From Sunxiuqinia sp965372405 (GTDB lineage Bacteria; Bacteroidota; Bacteroidia; Bacteroidales; Prolixibacteraceae): 64,000 nt of DNA. A program made the position numbers and the translations under genes. Numbering within the stretch: position 1 is the first letter of the stretch; every line of letters begins with the position of its first letter. The notes beneath the pieces were generated by a model, which was given only the letters and a program-made list of their open reading frames with translations, did no database searches and was not told the DNA's origin. Location: the NCBI GenBank assembly GCA_965372405.1, contig CBDVCE010000019.1:4622-68621 (forward strand). Direction: 5' to 3'. Positions 63,985 to 64,000 of this stretch are shown here, piece after piece.

Positions 63985-64000
63985 TCAAAAAAGAGTCAGT

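Overview
The window is a piece of a Bacteroidota chromosome, most likely from a marine or gut-type Bacteroidales/Marinilabiliales relative that lives on complex host or algal glycans. The evidence is four SusC/SusD outer-membrane glycan import pairs (one cut by the window start), three ECF sigma/FecR regulator pairs, many secreted hydrolases with Bac-type lipoprotein signals, AT-rich leaders without Shine-Dalgarno sequences, and a TAnnTTTG-type promoter. All identifications come from reading motifs by eye; no database search was possible.

Layout. (A) 1-16 kb, all on +: the end of a susC, a susD, then a run of secreted enzymes: GH20 and GH123-like hexosaminidases, three endonuclease/exonuclease/phosphatase (EEP) family phosphodiesterases (two fused to a LamG-like domain), two metallophosphoesterases, a PHP-domain phosphoesterase and an M28 peptidase. 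The combination suggests a locus for hexosamine-rich glycans carrying phosphate or phosphodiester groups. (B) 16-21.4 kb: housekeeping genes, with tRNA-Arg(UCU), asnA, an MFS transporter, a TonB-C-like protein, a DUF4395 membrane protein and an SRPBCC protein. (C) 21.5-28.5 kb: a decayed accessory zone with an IS4-type transposase remnant, a secreted beta-helix enzyme, a REP-like nested palindrome, a 21-bp phased repeat array, an unknown 231-aa gene, a DUF4143-type ATPase lacking its Walker A region, and a duplicated tail of the 231-aa gene. (D) 28.5-55 kb: three sigma/FecR/SusC/SusD operons on -, with a metallophosphoesterase, a plug-only protein and a C69 peptidase around them. (E) 55.3-64 kb: two GH29 alpha-L-fucosidases and a PNGase F-like amidase on +, then two sulfatases and a 5'-truncated ThuA-like gene on -.

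How it fits together. Each of the three complete systems has a SusC with an N-terminal STN signalling domain, so ligand import can be signalled through FecR to its own ECF sigma factor. A hairpin in each fecR-susC gap separates low-level regulator transcription from high-level susCD transcription. PNGase F, fucosidases and sulfatases next to the third system point to N-glycans or sulfated fucosylated glycoproteins as food.

The least explained material is non-coding. Two separate arrays (25.68-25.97 kb and 59.56-59.88 kb) repeat a short core every 21 bp almost without slippage over 14 and 16 units, with different core sequences, and a third array (16.17-16.40 kb) repeats every 40-41 bp. The 21-bp spacing equals two helical turns, and the first array flips orientation in the middle. 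These arrays are the best candidates here for an undescribed system.
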